From Scleroderma bovista (lineage: Eukaryota > Basidiomycota > Agaricomycetes > Boletales > Sclerodermataceae): a DNA stretch of 64,000 nucleotides. The notes beneath the pieces are model-generated. The model searched no databases and was not told the origin of the DNA. It saw nothing but the letters and a program-made list of their open reading frames with translations. Within the stretch, counting starts at the first letter, position 1, and the number at the start of each line of letters is the position of its first letter. The position numbers were made by a program, and so were the translations under genes. This document shows, piece by piece, positions 1 through 16,698 of this stretch. The stretch lies in NCBI GenBank assembly GCA_037178675.1, contig JAYMGJ010000431.1, forward strand, positions 1-64,000. Direction: 5' to 3'.

Positions 1-18
1 CCTTTTCTACTCATGCAG

Positions 19-675
19 GATCAACAAAAGGTTTATGGTAAGCTCCTCTACTCTAAAGAAACTTTTTAGGAGTAACACAAAGGTTAGGCTTCACCATCTC
101 TCTCTACGAATATGAGGCAACTATCCCCACTCTGTGGGAAACAGCGAAAGGTATACTATACCAGCATCAGCGTGCATCAGCGCCCTTAAGAATTCTCAGA
201 ATTCATCAAGGAACATCCAGAGTATCTCCCAGCCGACAATGCCATGTCTTTTATCTCTGACGATGGGGGTCTGACATACAATCGGTGTCACTGTACGTTT
301 TTTTCCCTAGGTTGGTCCCATATGACCTGTTTTCATCTTTTTCTTTAGTCTGGAGCAACTTCGAGATTGCCGACATGGATCTCTGGCGAAGTGAAGCATA
401 CACAAAGTTTTTCGATTACCTCGATCATAAGGGTGGCTTCTATTACGAGGTACCTTGGCCACTATCAGTCATTGCACTTCTTCTCATCCATTGCGTAGCG
501 CTGGGGGGATGCACCCGTGCATAGCTTAGGTGCAGCATTATTCGCAAACAAATCACAAATCCATTTCTTCAATGACATTGGATACCGACACGAGCCCTTC
601 CAACATTGCCCACAGGGTAATCTTCATAAGAATGGCAAATGCTGGTGCGACCCAGGCTCAAACTTCGGCAAGTGA
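19..675 (+). CDS. GT15 alpha-1,2-mannosyltransferase, KTR/KRE2 family (5' part outside window)
   Basis: Golgi type II mannosyltransferase of glycosyltransferase family 15, which adds alpha-1,2-mannose to N- and O-linked glycans. Only the C-terminal half is present. The exons I read are 19-37, 88-150, 200-292, 349-449 and 499-675, and they join in frame (453 nt) to a TGA stop. The joined protein shows the family blocks in order: [69 protein letters not shown] and a final KCWCDPG. As I recall, the glutamate of the NFEIA block corresponds to the residue proposed as catalytic in Kre2/Mnt1. All four introns are 49-56 nt. Family assignment is secure; which KTR paralogue this is cannot be told without the N-terminus. 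Confidence 0.93.
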
Positions 676-1012
676 CCTCCTCTATCAGAGAGTCCAGCAC
701 CTTAACATGTTGCATTTCGTCTCCAGATTACGAATGGTACTCGTGCTTGAGTCGATACGATAAACTATTCTAATTCGTTGCCCTATCTTTAATAATGCCC
801 GAATCTTCCAGCACGGGAGCAAGTGTGGCTCTGATTGGGTGATACAGTTCATACTAGACCATTGTCAGTGGATACCCTTCTGCTGTAATAACACGGCAGA
901 AAAAAAAGACGTGACAACAAATAATACATATGATATACAAGTGTGTGTAGATCCCGGTGAGTATGAATAGTCGTAACGTGTGGTAGTAACTCCGCAGGCG
1001 ACAGCGAACACA
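676..1012. other. Convergent 3' intergenic stretch
   Basis: This lies between the stop of the GT15 gene (+) and the stop of pik1 (-), so it should hold both 3' UTRs. Open frames here are short and unlike any family I know. I see no RNA gene or repeat. Confidence 0.6.
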
Positions 1013-4812
<3,800 letters not shown>

Positions 4813-4946
4813 CTTTGGACGACGAGAAACGCGTCCGTCGCTGTTGTGGACAGCGAGCAGAGAGCGGTGAATTGGAACTCGATAATGCTACTGTAATGTT
4901 TCTTCTAGCTTCCCACGACGGACACGTCTCCAACTGTCGACACATC
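4813..4946. promoter_or_regulatory. Shared PIK1/OST3 divergent promoter
   Basis: This 134-bp gap between two divergent start codons must contain both promoters. One ACGCGT (MluI-type) hexamer lies at 4829-4834. No CACGTG box is present here, unlike in several other divergent gaps of this window. Confidence 0.55.
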
Positions 4947-6137
4947 ATGCTTTGGCCGCTCCTCGCTCTTTTATACGTTCCACTGTGCCTCGCAGCCCAA
5001 AAGTCACCGCACGACCAGTTGGTCGAGCTTGCTGCTGCTGGAAATGGTATCATACGACTCAACGTGCACACTTTTGACCTCCTGACCTCCCCCAACCGTG
5101 ACTGGTCCGCCTCTATCCAGCTCACGACACTCAACCCACAACGCAGGTGTGGTCCATGCAAGTGGGTCCCATCACATCCTTGCCCTATGCTGGAACTCAA
5201 TCATTTGCAGGGAATTTGACCCATCCTTCCATGCTGTAGCCAAGGCATGGTCAACTGCACCTCTGGAACATAGGAACAATCACTTCTTTGCCTCCATTGA
5301 CTTCGACGATGCACACCCAGTGTTCCAAAAGGTGCTGCCCGTCCTTCATCATCAGATAATACACCCACTCACGAACTACAACTAGCTCGGAATCACGTCT
5401 GCTCCAGTGGTCTATGTCTATCCTGCAACAGAGGGTCCCTATGCCAAGACTACCAAAAATGCACCTTTCAAATACGATTTCTCCAAGTTCGTATCTTGGT
5501 TCTGTATTACAACATAGGTCCTCATCCTTTCCAGTGGATACGAGGCCCGTCCTTTGGCTGAGCAACTTTCCGGCCACACCCCCATCCCCATTCCCTACAA
5601 GGACCCTATCAACTGGTCCCGCGTCACTTCTCTCATCTCGCTCATCCCAATCGTCATTTTTACCTTCCGCACCATTTACCCTGTCCTGCAGAATCGATGG
5701 GTATGGGCAGTGGCAACTATTCTCCTCTCAACCGTCATGACTGGCGGGTACATGTTTACGCGAATCCGAGGCACTCCATATGCGGGAGCCAATGGCGCCT
5801 GGATTGCCGACGGGTATCAGAATCAATATGGTCAGGAAGTCCAAGTCATCTCGTTTATCTGTAGGTGTAATGGGTCCCCTTTTTCATGGCTCATACTCAT
5901 TACATGTTCAGATGCCATTCTGGCGGGGTCCTTTTTGATGTTGACCATTGTTGCACCCCGCCAACTATCTCCCATCCGTCAACGGACACAGATCTACGTC
6001 TGGACAGCAATCAACTTCGTCGTATTCTCGATCCTCGTCTCTATTTTCCGCCTCAAAAATAGAGGTGCGTGTGCTGGGTGGTCTGATTAGTGATGTGCTA
6101 ATGTCATTTAGGTTACCCTTTCAAGCTTATGTTCTAG
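4947..6137 (+). CDS. OST3: Oligosaccharyltransferase subunit Ost3/Ost6 (thioredoxin-like)
   Basis: ER-membrane subunit of the oligosaccharyltransferase. Its lumenal thioredoxin fold holds substrate cysteines so that nearby sequons can be glycosylated. Exons 4947-5161, 5211-5331, 5386-5486, 5535-5860, 5912-6064 and 6112-6137 join to a 313-residue protein. I chose the ATG at 4947 because it begins the signal peptide MLWPLLALLYVPLCLA; an in-frame ATG 51 nt upstream would bury it. The redox motif CGPC follows in RRCGPCKEFDPSF, split by intron 1. The C-terminal half has about four hydrophobic spans, as expected for Ost3/Ost6. Length and topology match the family. Confidence 0.95.
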
Positions 6138-6386
6138 AATTACTGTCAATTAGCTATTGATTTTGCTCAAACGAAGTCATGATTATCTCGGTCCGTGAGC
6201 CAAATGGTAAGTTAAAAGCGTATAAGCCTACACCCAACGAACAGCAGTAAGTAAAAACAATAACATATGAAGTTCGTGAGCGTTATGCTGTGGGTACAGC
6301 GAGCAGCTTATGACGAAATGCAAACATTGCAGCGACGATGTAGATATGGTAATTCTATCCGGATAACATAGATGTCCAAGGAATAA

Positions 6387-9300
6387 TTATGCGGCACCAG
6401 CATTGGCCTCCTGTTGGAAAACATCTACATACCTGCTCCGCACATTTTTTTTCGCAGCCTGCGACCTTGGCCGTCCCATCGGAGGCGGTGGTGCAAACCC
6501 AGATGACATGCTGGCTCCCGGCATAGGTGTTGTTGGTACAGATACAGCCTCTGGTGGAACAAGGTTCGACCTTGTTCGCATGGGTGGCTTTGAAGAAGCT
6601 GGAGTACTCAGGTCAATAGCCGATGCTGTGCGTGCCAGCTGTGGGGCAAACGGAGGACCAGAAGTACCGCCAGGCCCACCCGGCCTCCTGGCCTGACTTG
6701 GTGAGGCAGTTTGGGCACGTGCAGGCGGTGGAATGGGGCCAGATGGTTGGGCGGCTTCTGAGCCAACCTAGATAGGATGTGTTATGCATGGTAACGCGTA
6801 AAGATCACACTGACCTTTTTGTTGACCCATCGTTTGAGTTCTTTGTCGTAGTAGAAACTCGTCTCTTCACCAAGGTTGGCCCTGACTGGCCCAGGGGTCT
6901 CCGACCGCTTCCAGAATCGAGTGAACCACGAGCCACCTGCTACAGGCGCCTGAGTCCCAGTTTGCGGTTCTGCTGGGACCGTCAGTTGTCCAGTTATATA
7001 GCGAAAATATAAAGTAACTCACCTGATTTTTCTTCAGTTTTGGTCGTCTCTTGCTGATGGGCTTGTGAATGAGGGGGGGCTCCTGAAGGCTCTTCACTGG
7101 CCTCTGGTTTCTTCTTTGAACGGTTATTACCCAGGCCAAGGTCATCCTCTTCATCCTCGAAAGTAGTCTCCAACCGATGAGGCGTAGCGCTGGTTGGGGC
7201 CACCGCCAACGCTTGGTCATCCATAAGGGAAATCATTCCATCTTCAGACAAGCATACTTCCTCCACCTTATGAAAAGTCGCCGCAGTAGGCGTCGGTGCT
7301 GAATCCGCGCTGCCGAGCGCATTCCACCACCCACCACTCTCCTGAGGCTGCTGCTCCTGCGCTGGACTCAAAGCACTTGCACCTTCCTCCGGTGTAATTT
7401 CAAGGGAGCTCTTACGCGAAGACGCATTGCTGCTATAAGCAGATACATACCCATGTGCCGTTGCATGTCCGTTGGCCTGAGAGACATGCGGCAAAAATGG
7501 ATAAGATGGTTGAATCGGGGCTGTCTTTGGTGGTGCGGGGGATGCTTCGCGTGTGGGGCGATAATACTCCATGGCCGACGACGCACGATCGATGGGCTGA
7601 TGGGTTTGCATGGATGGCAAGGATATGGCAGATCCAGTCCGTCGAGGGGGTTGAGCAGTAGGCGTGACCTGGGAGCCAACCATAGTAGGTGGTGGTGACG
7701 GGCTTGCAGATGTACCAGCAGATGAGAGAGAACCATAGGCCGAAAAAGGTCCAGAAAACGCGGGTTGCTTGTGGTTAGTTGTTGGCGACAGTTCGTCGCC
7801 CTCGCCCGCGATGAACTTGGTCAGACGGCCTTCCAACCAACTACCAATACTGTCAAGGCTGGGCTTGTTCACCTTCCCGCTGATCCACGATCCTGAATTA
7901 TCCACCTGAGGGGCGCCAATCAAGCGATCAGCGAGGGCCTTTAATTGATCAACCATTACTGCATTGAAGAAGGGCGAAGGACGACCCATTAAAGCGCTAA
8001 TTGCTTCGCAATACCTATGTGTGCGTCAGCCATCATCTGAAACGAAGACGTAACGCATACCTAGAGGCGGCTTGTACATGTCCGATGTCAGCAAGGTATG
8101 CGGCTCGGATCAGCTTGTAGGTTTGCAAGTGAGGAAAGCCTAGGAAATGCTCTTGTCCTTTGGGTGTCGCCTTCAGTGAGATGGCAAACTCGAAGATCTC
8201 CGACAAGACGATGGAATCAGAATCTCGAGCAAATACGAATTTGGTATGAGGGTTTTGCGAACCCAACAACACAATACGAGTGGATGGACCACCAATCCCA
8301 CCAGCTATCGAGGTCTGAGGGGAAAGGATATAGCTATGGCAGAGTCTAAGATAAAATGAAGGGGAAGACGGAAATCCATACCAAACATGGGCAGCTTCCA
8401 CCTGTTGATGAGACAACAGACAGTCACCAAGCGCAGTAAGAGCAGTGGACCACTCTGAATTCGAGGCGTTGGTTAGAACCGAAGCAACGATGTCCGTCCA
8501 TTTCGAGAGTGATTCAGAAGGCACTTGAGTAGCCACTGCAGATGGGAAATTTGCCAACACTGGTGTAGTGTGAGGCAGTGCAGGGGGAGGCACCTGTAAG
8601 CCTGTAGCTCTTGATAGCAAATTCATTGGCACGAGTTCTTGGACTATTATCATCAAGTCACGTTAAATGTAGACGCACAAGCTGCCAGAGTCCTTACTTG
8701 CAGTTGGCCCTTGACCAGAAAATAAGCTATACACGACTCGAAGCCACTCTCGCCCATTTGTTTGGCACTGAGAAGGATTCTTGCTGCGAGATGCGGTGGC
8801 GTACTGAACAGCATCGTGGACACCAAGCTCTACCTTCAAAAATTCGCTGACAACTTCCTTCCACGCTTCCTTGTCAATACTGCTTGCAATGATCATCGCG
8901 TGTGGCCAAAGTTTCTCGTCCAGTGCATAATGGTACGCCTGACGACGCTCTCCACGCACCAAAAACTCCTGGATTTTGTCAAGGGAAGAAGGAAGGGTCG
9001 TGGTAACTGACACGGGTGTTTCGTTTCCACCTACAACAGTAGACAGCATACCATATGCTCCAGCCCTGGAAGATGCGAGCGCTGGAGTAGATAACGATGC
9101 CGACATATCCTTCCCAGAATCACCAGAATCGTTAGCGATATGAGGAACCAGAGCAACGCGCACAGCTGTATCTATCTGTGGGCTACAGGGAATTATGAAC
9201 ACGTATACCATCAAGAACGGAAAAATAGACCTGACCTTCCATAGAGAACGCCATCGTTGTCAACCATGATCTTAAGCAGCCGTATCAGCGTCAACTTGTC

Positions 9301-11983
9301 CTCAGCTCGACGCCTCTCAAAATCATCAGAAATGTACGTTATCCCACGCGATATCTCTTCAGCACGTTCATCCAAATACTTGACGATATGTAATTTCTTG
9401 GCCTTCAAATTCGATGACGCCCCAGTACGTACAAGGCTTGTCACTGGTGACCCCGGATCGGAGAATAACGGACCGGGATACAGTGCTGACTTCGATTCAA
9501 GAGCATACTCCGGTAATACCTTGTGGAGCTCCTGAATGGTGACGTTTGTTGTTCTGCGTGTAGAGAGCGCAACATCAAACCCAGTGCTCAAGTCCGCAGA
9601 ACCATGGAAACATGTAAGGAGCCTTCCACCGAAACCAAAGCTCACTATTGGGGCACGTGCCGAAACACGACCTAAAGGATCATTGGATCCTAACAGTGAT
9701 GGTGAAGGTGCATAAGGAGGTCGGGGGCCTGAAATATGAACATCCTGACTAAGAGGATATGCAGGGATGCTCCCGTGCGAGCCAGGTCCTGCAAGACCAG
9801 CTCGATGGCCTAGTCCATACTCATGCTGTTGTAGGGCGTCGTGAGTCGCAGAACTCGAGGAAAGGACAGATCCATTTGACGATGACCTCTCGCGAAGCTG
9901 GGATGAGACATGACCCACAACTGTTTTGGCAGGAGCATAGGGATCTATGGCTGGGGATTGAGAACGGTGTGAACCTGGTGACGCTGTTCGCTCGAGATAA
10001 ACTGCAGAATCGAAGTCGTGTTGATTTGTAACAACATTGTGCGAAGGCAACCCATAGAAGTTGGGAGGAATGCCTTGTTGATTATTCAAGGAATGAGCGG
10101 ACGCCGGAGATGTCGTGCGATGATGAGGACCATATGGCGAGGGGTCATAAGGATGCGTGACCCTCGCAGCGGTAACGGGGGTATAAGCAGCATCATGTCT
10201 ATGAGCTTCTACAGCATTCCGCAATGGCGACGACACCCTGTTGACAGGGCCACGAACAGACGAAACACTCGAACCGCTCGACCCACCTCTCGCATGCATC
10301 GATGATGGCTTTGGAGACGCTCGCTCGCTCGGAACGACCGTGTTCTGGCGATTGTGTACTTTCGCTCGAGGCGGTGAAGTAGGTGCACTGCTAGTACCTG
10401 GTGTAACATCACTGACACCCATCAAAGCAGCGGCCGTGACGGGCTCTGGAGATATTTCCCTGAGCACAGATAGAGAGACCTGCGCAGACTGACGTGGCAG
10501 ATAGCCGTTCATAGCAATATTACTATGTTGCACAGAAACGGCCGGAGAACCACTAAAGGGGTCTGGACCACCGTTGGAGAAACCGCTCTCAAATCCGCCT
10601 TCCAAGCTATCCCACGGCATATCATCAGACGTGTACAAAGCATTTGCATCCCGATGCTGCTGCTGTTCGCTTGCCACGTCATGCACTTGAGATGCCGGAG
10701 TTCCCAGGGAAAGCGAGTCGCCAGATGGATGCCGATGAGTAGAAGAGCCCTCCGCAGAAACCCCACCGTAGGTTCCTTGATGATAAGCATTCGACCCGTA
10801 AGGATCTGAAAGCACTGGACGCTGTGAGGACGGAGCATGATGAGGTGCAGGTGGTAGCCTTGACTCAGGGGGTGGTACGTGGGGTTTCTGCGGGTTCAAT
10901 GCGGTATACGAATGAACCGTTTGAACACCTTGGGCACTCTCATATGGCATAGATCGCTGAGGGGGTCCAGAAGGCGGCCTAGGGGGAGGAACGGAAGGGA
11001 TTGGCGCTGAACCATATTTAGCATTACCAGGTACTAGGGGAACAGGGGGAACAGGAGGAGGCGACATCGCTTGCTGACCATGAACAGGGTAGGTTTGGTG
11101 CGCAATAACTGGCGATTCTGAGCGCGGAGCGCGCATACTTACAGCACGCTTGGTCTTTGGTGGGGGAAGCGGAGGGTCATATGCATTAGAGGTCTTGGGT
11201 CTGTATGAAGCCACTGTGGCTGCCTGTGACGTAGTTTGTGCTGCCGAAAGGTTCTGGGGAAGTGGGGGCGGGGCTGCTGAGGCTACAGACGCAGACGCAT
11301 AAGGTGAAGATACCGAGCGGGAGATTGGCCTATGCGTGTCGTCTGCAGATTTGGGCAGCGAAGGCGCGGAAGGTTGCTGTAGTGTATATGGGCTGACCGA
11401 AGAAGCGGTTGTCGCCTTGTATGGGCCATCATTTGTCTGCGCCGGCGTGTATGATAGTGCAGTAGGATCAAAAGACTCGTGCTGAGGAACAGAACTTGGC
11501 TTGTATGGATCATAATCATTCGTGAAGGTATTTCGCGAAACTATCCGTCGGCACCCAATGATTAGTATAACGGATGCGAATGGCTGCAGGTAACTGACCA
11601 GACGAAGAAGCATGCACTGGCCGTGGTTCGTAACTGGTCGAATGGACCTCCGAGTACCAGCTTTGCTGTTGGACGTAGGGTGCAGGTGCAACATCCGGCT
11701 GAGCTATGGAACTATCCTGGGAGGTTGGAATTGACCAAGGATCCTGCTGAACGGTCTGGGCGTCTGGATAGATTTGCTCGGCGAACAAGGTTGAAGCGTC
11801 CTGACCCATGTCCACAGGGTATGAAGAAGAATCGTGGAGAGCATGTTCGACCACCTGTTGCACGAAACTCGGTCCAAACGCCTGTGTCGTGTCACTGTCC
11901 TCGTTCCCAATGACCGCAAATGGATCTGGTTCAGCATCGCCGTCTGACCCAAATAATGAGGCCGCATCTTCCACGGTGCTCAT
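6387..11983 (-). CDS. SEC16: COPII coat assembly protein Sec16
   Basis: Scaffold of ER exit sites that recruits and regulates COPII. The start at 11983 begins MSTVEDAASLFGSDGD. A first intron of about 60 nt with a TACTAAT branch site joins it to a very long Pro/Ser/Tyr-rich disordered region (about 11520-9700). The central conserved domain and the ACE1-type helical domain follow (about 9560-8030), including RLLKIMVDNDGVLYG and the helical repeats near 9100-8040. After another disordered segment comes the C-terminal block SFYYDKELKRWVNKK at about 6850 and the terminal KKNVRSRYVDVFQQ, typical of Sec16. Introns are short throughout. The total size of the gene fits the family. Confidence 0.93.
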
Positions 11984-12613
11984 GTTTTCAACGTGTCTGG
12001 TCTGTTATCCAGTCGTCGCCAATTTGCAAGTTCTGTACAACAGGGACGGTAAAGAGCGTTTTTGATTTGCTCGCCTCACTTTCATTTACCGGCTATGTTT
12101 AGTTTGGTCTTGCTTGCTCCAATACACGTCAGACGACCGGATTTATTCATTCTCGAATGCAGAAATCCATGACCATTATAACTGGTGGTAAGTGCCCAGT
12201 ATATACGTATGCTATGTGGCACCGGACAAAAGGACAAAAGAGACGAGCACGAAGTGACAGACTGTTCCGAAAGAACAAAAAACTGCACACACAAATAGTG
12301 ACCCAACATTGACAATGAACAGAATGCAGTATCCAACTAAAAGAGAGATGGTGTGCATTACGAATGTTCATGTGAGAGTAATGAAGTCATTGCAGAGGAT
12401 AGAGAAGGAATTGATGCGAGTGTAGTGGCATAGCAGTGTGGAAAAGCAAGATGAGCAAAAATGGATTGACAATGATATCAGTAATGCAGATAAAATCATA
12501 AAGTGACGGTGGATTAGTAGGCTTGCTTCTGAGATAACGATGGATAGTCAGTGGACTTCTCTGACTTGGATGGATTAACGGTTCTTTCCAGGAGCCTTTC
12601 GACTTCACGAAGA
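11984..12613. other. Intergenic: SEC16 promoter and 3' end of the PUF gene
   Basis: About 630 nt between two minus-strand genes. It should contain the SEC16 promoter/5' UTR and the PUF 3' UTR. The sequence is A/T-rich with only short open frames. I see no further gene. Confidence 0.55.
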
Positions 12614-15600
12614 TCATGGGTCATTGTCTATACATGCGTCGAACGGGACTCACTTGATATCAAATGCTTGCTATACGCACTCGAGTACCTGCGCATGCTA
12701 ACGAGCTGTGGGCGGATCTTACTGATGAGCAATTCCTTCTGATCATTGTCGGCGACCGTTAATGCCCGTTGCAACACGTAGTCTATGGCAGTAATTTTAA
12801 TCGCCGTGCATGTAGATCGAACAGGCACCTACTTGCAAACTGATCTTTCATCATGGAAACAATAGGGCTGACGCCGTCAGCCTTGGGTGCGATGATTTCT
12901 TCGACAAGTCCGCGTCGTTCTTCGGGTGACGCTGTCACGAGCGCTTTCTCGCAGACATTAGACGCAAATTTATGACGAGCCATATTAAGCATTTGTCCGC
13001 GAAGTTTGGCAATGACCTGGCAACGGTCATGGGGTTTGCCTTGTTCTAGGACAAATTGAACCACATAATTCTGAAGTAAAACTGAGCATGTAGGCTTTAG
13101 TAGGAATTATGAACGGCGCGCACCCCAAATTGGTCTTGCATCAGGTTGATCATGTACTTCTGTAGTTCATCCATCAAAGGACGCGTCTGTTCCTCCGGCA
13201 AATGTTCGAAGCATCGTTGCAGGACACGACAGCCGTAGGGATGTGTCGACAGGTCGTAGACATTGCCTCGGAAAGCAGTGACGAAGCCCAGACGATCGGG
13301 GGAAACACGCTCAATCAATTTTTGAATAACCTCCACATTACTGTCAGCCAAACGTAAGTGTGGACATGTTCGGAAACGTACGTGATTGCCATTGGCATCC
13401 TTGACACACTTCAGTACGTGAGGGTCGAGTTCCTTTACAAAAGCACCTTGTTGCTCCGGCAAGATAAATTCAACGGCCTACATTCATTCACGCCGTCGAT
13501 CGCAACTTAACAGTGCCATTGTGTGATGCTACATACCTTTTGAACCACACGACAACCATACATCTGCAGTGACAATGGAAGGATGTGACCTTCCATGACA
13601 TTTGCTAGTATCGTCTTTTGCACTTGCGTTCCATGCTCAAATAACTTTTGAATGACCTAAAAAGGTACTTCAGTCGATGAGTCAAAGACGGTGCGTCATG
13701 ACACGTACATAATTCCCGAAGACATCTTGGATAAGCTGCAACACATTATGAGGGACGATTTCGTCGAAAACGATTTGCTTCTCCTCTGACGTCGCGGTTT
13801 CCAACTTTTGCTGAATAAATCGAGAACCGTGCTGGTCACCACTAAATTCAACTACATAGCCAAAAATATCCTAATGGAGCAATTTGTGAGATAACACAAT
13901 TTGCAAAGCAAGCCAACGAACCCTGAGTTCCCATTTACGCGTCTTATTAGCTCTGAACTCATCCAATAAAGGACTGCGGAGCGCAAGAGTGGCTTCGGAA
14001 TTGTCGTGACGACGCCCTGGCCGCACATTCTGATGATAGAATGGCATACCGTGGGCATTCATATTGGCATGCGTGAACATCGCGCCATTGTGGAGCACGA
14101 AGGGCACCTGAGCGCCATAATCTATTGTCCCCGTATACGCCTGACAAATGAAGTGAGGCAATAGATCGTTTCATTTTTTTTTGGCATACTCACCTGCTGG
14201 TGTAAAGCATACTGGGCCTCGGATAAGCAAATAGATGAAGGATATTAACGTAAACACGCACCTGCTTCTTATCTGGCATGCTAACTGGCATAGCAGCGCT
14301 GAGTTGAGGTGTGGGCATGGGAGACATTGGGGGAACTGCAGCATACATCATAGCTTGAGGTGGAGGATAATAGAACTGCGATGGTGAGCGAGCTGAGCCA
14401 GCGTAATCAAAGTATACGCCTGATTGCTGAGGGGCAGAGGCAGGGGCATGCAGAGTCTGTGAAGAAGCCGGTGGGTATACACTTGGAGTTGAGGTATTAT
14501 TCATTCCAGCGGAAGAGGGATATAACGAAGGATCATGGGGTGCACTGTATCCATATCCATAATCCATATAGGGGTCGCGCGCTGTGCCACTAGTATAGTA
14601 CGATGAATAATCTGTTTGCGCATAACCAGGGTACGGTGCACGACCCTGGACGACCTGGGGAGGCGGCCGCACCTGGGGAATAGTAGTGGAAGAATGGGGA
14701 ACATTGGTGACTTGCGCTGGGGGATGTTGTTGGCGATACTGGGCATTAACCTGGTCATCTTCAACAGCCATTCCCCTAAGACCGAGGGACAGCTCGTTGT
14801 CAACCATAGAGGAGACTTGAATAGAATCGAAACCGCCATTTTGGCTGGGAAAACGCGAAGACCCGTAGGCGCCTGGATGGGAGTGCGAAGTGGCAGCGTA
14901 CCTGCCGTCCTTGCCGATGCTATGGTCAAACCTCTGTGGCGAAAATTGACCGCTTTTTGCCGAACCACGATCGTCCTTGAAAAGGTGCTGTTCAACGGCG
15001 AAGTTAGCGTACGAAATACCAAATGTAACGTACCATTCTCGGTCCCGATAGTGCAGCTGCCTGAGCACCGGCAGCTTGTCTCTGCCGAGTATGATGCAGC
15101 GAGAGCGGCGAGTTGGGATCCTTGGGTTTCCAATAAACAATGGGATCGACAAGTGAGCTTGGTTTCTCACCAACTGCGAAAATTCCTTCTTCTGCGGACT
15201 GCCACTTAATTCATCCCATGTCCCACTGGATGCCCGAGGAGCAGACCAACTTTCCCCAATGTTGCTCCGAAAGCCACTCTCCGCCTGTGACGGGGACATG
15301 TCGTTCATGCTCGCCGCAGAGGAAATGGACGCATTCCTCTTTGAACCCGGCGTGCCCGATCCCCAAACCTGGGGGCAGATGATGACATTAACTGTTGGTG
15401 GCATGCGAAAGAGACCAACCTGCCAGCTCGGGTTGAGACCCTTGAGCGCGGGCGCCCCTCCCATCCCAAACATGTTGGCAGACGCTGGTGTCAACTTGCT
15501 GTGTGACTGCATCCAGTGAGAGTTGTTAGAAAGTACTCATCAAATGCTGGGACACGTACGTTACTCGGGGAGGGAGAAGGCGAGTGGCCGGAGGAGCGAG

Positions 15601-15649
15601 TTGAGGAGCCCGAAGGCTTGCGAGAAGTGTCTTGAGGGTGAGGCGACAT
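12614..15649 (-). CDS. Pumilio-family (PUF) RNA-binding protein
   Basis: Sequence-specific 3' UTR-binding repressor of mRNA stability or translation. Start at 15649 ([11 protein letters not shown]), followed by a long Ser/Pro/Gln/Tyr-rich disordered half (about 15510-14200). The C-terminal half holds eight Puf repeats spread over several exons. The base-reading residues can be read directly. In protein order they are SRxxQ, NYxxQ, CRxxQ, NHxxQ, CRxxQ, NYxxQ, SNxxE and NYxxQ. By the known Pumilio code, repeats 8 to 1 would read U-G-U-A-U-A-U-A, the classical target. The 3' end is the weakest part: a last intron after KHLIS seems to lead to a short NNDP tail and the stop at 12614. Confidence 0.9.
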
Positions 15650-16698
15650 TGCACGAGACTGACCGACAATCAGCGACTAAAAAAACGGGATGATGGAACG
15701 GAATAAGAGAAGTCGGGAGGCAACGCACGGAAAGAGACGGTTTGGTAAAATTATAAGAGGTGTTTGCAAAACGTATTAGCTGTCAAGGCGGACGCGGGTC
15801 AGCACGAGCCAACCGAGTTGGTAGGTGGAGATTCGGCACGGTACTAGGACGCGCTGGACGGGTAGAACAATTATCGTAAACGGAACACGATGCAAGGCTA
15901 GTTGGACAGGACGCGTAAATAATGGAAAATGCGGCAGCACCGAGACTCACCTCCGGGAGATAGCGCACGGACACTCAGAAGGAGGCCAATATTAAGATAA
16001 AGGAAGCAGAAAGCAGCGCAGAAAGATGAGACGCGCCGCTGCTCAGCGAAGAGAAAAACCGAGGGTTTGGAAACTCGGTGAATGTATTGAACGGGTATTG
16101 AGTACTTGTCGCTAAATTGACAAAATTTGGTTCCGCACGAATTGACTCCGTCACCCGGCAACTCGGACGGTTCGAGTTTGACCCTGTGCTTAGTTGCGAA
16201 CCAGTGTGGAGGGCATCGCGGGACTGTGACAGGAAATCGAAACCGATGCTGCACTGTGCCCAGAGGAGGATAGTGCAGTGAAAATTTGATCCCTCTGAGT
16301 AGGCTGGCTTGCCCGTCGATGGCCCTCAATTGGACACAGCACACAGCCATCGCAGGTCCCCGCCCATTCCCGATGAAATTTTTTTTTTGGCTGCATTTTT
16401 CGTCCCTCGCATTGTCTGAGCGACACCGCCAAGTGGACACAGCGATGCTTTTTTTTGCTTTTTTGTTTGGTCACGGACCATCAACGATCGAGATCACGGA
16501 AGTGCCAGTGATCGGTCATCGCTTATCTAATAGCACCCCGTTCTCGGTTCCGCCCATTCACCCTCAGTTCGGGTCACCTGTAAAGCCTGGACCAGGAACT
16601 GTGTAGTATCACCCTGGCAGGTATGAACAATATTTGCGATTACATTAATGTAGGAGAGAGCGACAGGTGATCATCGCAACGGAAAAGACGCAGTCTAA
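15650..16698. other. Long intergenic stretch upstream of the PUF gene
   Basis: About 1.05 kb between the PUF start and the kinesin-1 stop, both on the minus strand. It should hold the PUF promoter/5' UTR and the kinesin 3' UTR. Homopolymer T runs occur near 16380 and 16448-16468. Several medium-length open frames occur on both strands but none resembles a known protein or joins to a neighbour by plausible splice sites. Confidence 0.5.

Noticed and set aside
16286..16606. 106-codon plus-strand frame in the PUF upstream region
   Set aside because: Poly-T-encoded Phe runs and no family; most likely non-coding.
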